64,000 nucleotides of DNA, taken from an uncultured Acidimicrobiaceae bacterium (GTDB lineage Bacteria; Actinomycetota; Acidimicrobiia; Spongiisociales; UBA5794). Below, in pieces: positions 62,076-64,000 of the stretch (within the stretch, counting starts at the first letter, position 1; each line of letters starts with the position of its first letter). The DNA lies in assembly GCA_947259365.1 (NCBI GenBank), contig CAMYMC010000017.1, positions 69,083 through 133,082 of the forward strand. Reading direction: 5' to 3'. Both the position numbers and the translations under genes were made by a program. The notes beneath the pieces are model-generated. The model did not search any database, had not been told where the DNA came from, and saw nothing but the letters and a program-made list of their open reading frames with translations.

Positions 62076-63383
62076 TCAGCCCGGCCAGAGCCGGTGCGCC
62101 TGAGCGTGGACCGCTGCCCGCTGGCGCTCGATGTCGGCGTCGACGACGGCGCCGCTGAGAACGCGCCACCGCCCGTCGACCATGACGTCGCGGACGTGGG
62201 AGCCGTTTCGCCACAGGACGAGCTGATCGATGAGGTTGTCCCGGGTCGCCGGGGTCGGGAACGCAGCATCGACGACCTGGAGGTCGGCGCGGTACCCGGG
62301 GGCGAGCACGCCGATGTCGTTGCGCCCGATCGCGGCCGCACCCATCCGGGTGGCCATGTCGAAGACGACCGAGGCCGGCATCGTCGCCGGATCGAGGAGT
62401 CGGGCCTTGTGCACGACGAAGGCGGCGCGCATGACCTCGTACATGTCGTTGACGTAGCCGTCCGTTCCGAGGCCGACGGTCACCCCCGCCGCGAGCAGCT
62501 CCGGCACGGGGGCGATGCCGGCGCCCACCTCCCCGTTGGAGAGCGGCATGTGAGAGCAGCGGACCCCGCCGGCGGCGATGATCTCGCGCTCCCGCTCGGA
62601 CAGCTGGACGCACTGGCTCGCCAGGAACCTCGGCGATACCACCCCGAGGTCCTCGTAGTACTCGAACGTGCGCTTGCCGTAGGTGGCGACGGCGCGCTCG
62701 GGCTCGTGGACGCCCTCGTTGCAGTGGGCGTGGCAGAGGACTTCGCGATCGGCGGCGAGGTCGAACGCGTGGCGGATGAACCCGGCCGAGCACGTGAACG
62801 TCGTGTGGAACGACACGGCCCCACCGACGAGTCCGTCGCCGGCGCAGTCGTCGACGTGCCGCGCGTTCTCCTCCAGCGAGGCGGCGGCGACGGCGGGCCC
62901 GGCGCGCTCGGTCGCCTCGAACGAGAGGATCCCGCGCAGGCCCCTCCGCTCGACGATCTCGGCCTCGACGCCGAGCGCACCGGGGAGGGCGGCGGGTGCC
63001 TCGAGGACGTCGAAGAACGTCGTCGTGCCCGTTTGCAGCATCTCGGTGCATGCCCAATCGGTCGCCGCCGCGATCATCTCGTGGTCGAGCGCATCCTCGA
63101 CCATCGGCCACCAGAAGTCGGCGAGGAAGTTCCAGAAGCCGGTCGGTGCCGCGTCGAGCGGGATCCCGTGGGCGAGCACCCCGTAGGCGTGCATGTGGCT
63201 GTTGACGAAGCCGGCGACGACGGCGTGGCCGGTGGCGTCGTGGACCTCGTCTCCGGGGTGGGCGGCGGCGAGGGCCGCGCCGTCACCGATCGCGGTGATG
63301 CGGTCGGCGACGATGCGGAGCCCACCGTTGCGCAGGGGCGGCTCGTCGACGGACGGCACGACCCAGTCGGCGAGGATCAGCAC
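62076..63383 (-). CDS. Zn-dependent amidohydrolase (SsnA/guanine-deaminase-like)
   Basis: A 435-residue amidohydrolase-superfamily enzyme. Metal ligands are in FVNSHMHAYGV (HxH), CHAHCNEGVHE and GLGTDGYVNDM (Asp). Family members deaminate or hydrolyse aminated heterocycles such as guanine, 5'-methylthioadenosine or atrazine-like compounds; the substrate here is open. The GTG start shares one base with the upstream stop (TAGTG), so it is co-transcribed with the molybdenum hydroxylase. Together they resemble purine or N-heterocycle catabolic sets. Confidence 0.87.
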   Translation of the reverse strand: MLILADWVVPSVDEPPLRNGGLRIVADRITAIGDGAALAAAHPGDEVHDATGHAVVAGFVNSHMHAYGVLAHGIPLDAAPTGFWNFLADFWWPMVEDALDHEMIAAATDWACTEMLQTGTTTFFDVLEAPAALPGALGVEAEIVERRGLRGILSFEATERAGPAVAAASLEENARHVDDCAGDGLVGGAVSFHTTFTCSAGFIRHAFDLAADREVLCHAHCNEGVHEPERAVATYGKRTFEYYEDLGVVSPRFLASQCVQLSEREREIIAAGGVRCSHMPLSNGEVGAGIAPVPELLAAGVTVGLGTDGYVNDMYEVMRAAFVVHKARLLDPATMPASVVFDMATRMGAAAIGRNDIGVLAPGYRADLQVVDAAFPTPATRDNLIDQLVLWRNGSHVRDVMVDGRWRVLSGAVVDADIERQRAAVHAQAHRLWPG

Positions 63384-64000
63384 TAGCCGTTGAGCGCGTG
63401 CCAGACCCGCTCGGGGGTGAACGGGATGTCGTTGATGGCGACGCCCGTGGCATTGAGGATCGCGTTGCGCATCGCGGGCGCGACGCCGTCCTTCGGGATC
63501 TCCGCCACGGCCTTGGCGCCGAACGGGCCGCTGTCTTCCATCGTCTGCACGAGGTAGACCTCTGTCTCCGGCGTGTCGTCGGATCGGTAGATCCAGTACG
63601 GGCCGAACCGCGGGTTCACCGTGCGGCCCTCGTCGTCGAGGACCATCTCCTCGCAGTGGCCGTAGCCGAGCGCCTGGAGCATTCCGCCCTCGACCTGGCC
63701 GCTGGCGGTGATCGGGTTGATGGCCACCCCGCAGTCGACGGCCATGACGAGCTTGGTCACCGTCACCTGGCCGGTCTCGACGTCGACCTCGAGCTCGACG
63801 AACTGGGCGGCGAACGGCGGCGGCGACTCGGGGGACACATAGGAGGCGGTGCCCATGATCTGCTCCTGGTCCTCGAGGTGCAGCGAGTGGAGGGCGACGT
63901 CCTGGAGGCTCACCGAGCTTCCGTCCTTCGCCCACGCCATTCGTTTGCCGAGATCGATCGAGGTGGGGTCGTCGACGTCGAGCATCTTCGCCGCCCGGTC
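63383..64000 (-). CDS. Molybdenum hydroxylase large subunit, C-terminal part (xanthine-dehydrogenase family)
   Basis: The open frame continues past the window edge; about 206 C-terminal residues are visible. Mo-cofactor region VMAVDCGVAINPITASGQVEGGMLQALGYG and the closing block with the catalytic Glu (GPFGAKAVAEIPKDGVAPAMRNAILNATG) are conserved. Xanthine-dehydrogenase-type enzymes hydroxylate purines or other heterocycles using molybdopterin, Fe-S and FAD subunits. Coupled by TAGTG to the amidohydrolase downstream. 5' partial. Confidence 0.87.
   Translation of the reverse strand, partial: DRAAKMLDVDDPTSIDLGKRMAWAKDGSSVSLQDVALHSLHLEDQEQIMGTASYVSPESPPPFAAQFVELEVDVETGQVTVTKLVMAVDCGVAINPITASGQVEGGMLQALGYGHCEEMVLDDEGRTVNPRFGPYWIYRSDDTPETEVYLVQTMEDSGPFGAKAVAEIPKDGVAPAMRNAILNATGVAINDIPFTPERVWHALNG

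Overview
The window is a G+C-rich chromosome segment from an actinobacterium. Mycothiol synthase (mshD), the phosphatidylinositol-mannoside trio pgsA-patA-pimA, the order pdxS-pdxT-yebC-ruvCAB-queA-tgt-yajC-secDF-apt-rel, a Rel-type (p)ppGpp enzyme, an LLM-class (F420-type) oxidoreductase and a DivIVA-like protein all point to Actinomycetota. S-layer-homology repeats of the GCNPP/FCPDDPVTRGQMAAF type, a NifJ-type pyruvate:ferredoxin oxidoreductase and a Flp pilin suggest a deep lineage such as Acidimicrobiia rather than Streptomyces or Mycobacterium. That placement is an inference.

Region 1 (1-20.6 kb, mostly minus strand) is a conserved core. Two pseudopilins lie at the far end. Then, read in the direction of transcription, come pgsA-patA-pimA, an ECHDC3-like crotonase with an acyl-CoA ligase, the PLP synthase pair pdxS/pdxT, yebC, ruvC/A/B, queA/tgt, yajC/secD/secF, apt and rel. 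Four-base start/stop overlaps are the rule. Citrate synthase is the only plus-strand gene here.

Region 2 (20.6-36.9 kb) holds an MMPL/RND exporter, thrS, a phosphotransferase-fold protein that has lost both catalytic aspartates, a tiny membrane zinc-ribbon protein, mshD, a patatin, divIVA divergent from a lone Flp pilin, nifJ coupled to a dihydroorotate-dehydrogenase-like gene, a GerW-like pair and an aldehyde dehydrogenase.

Region 3 (36.9-57.8 kb) is an exopolysaccharide/cell-surface locus with mixed strands, many long intergenic spaces and visible decay. It carries an ArnA-like UDP-glucuronate decarboxylase, UDP-glucose dehydrogenase, GDP-mannose dehydratase, three glycosyltransferases, an initiating sugar transferase, a Wzc-like chain-length ATPase, a Wzy-like polymerase, a Wzx-like flippase, a GMC oxidoreductase and an S-layer-anchored PIG-L deacetylase. 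Two genes are broken: a beta-helix surface protein (two compensating single-base shifts) and a WecG/TagA glycosyltransferase (short internal deletion with loss of frame). The most unusual regulatory sequence is the leader of the UDP-glucose dehydrogenase gene, which can form a long hairpin whose loop pairs with a downstream segment (pseudoknot-like).

Region 4 (58-64 kb) has an MFS transporter, a DUF3179 membrane protein, an LLM-class oxidoreductase, a Zn amidohydrolase and the C-terminal part of a molybdenum hydroxylase that runs off the window. The last two look like a small catabolic operon for an N-heterocycle.

No tRNA, rRNA, CRISPR array, insertion sequence or phage gene was recognised.
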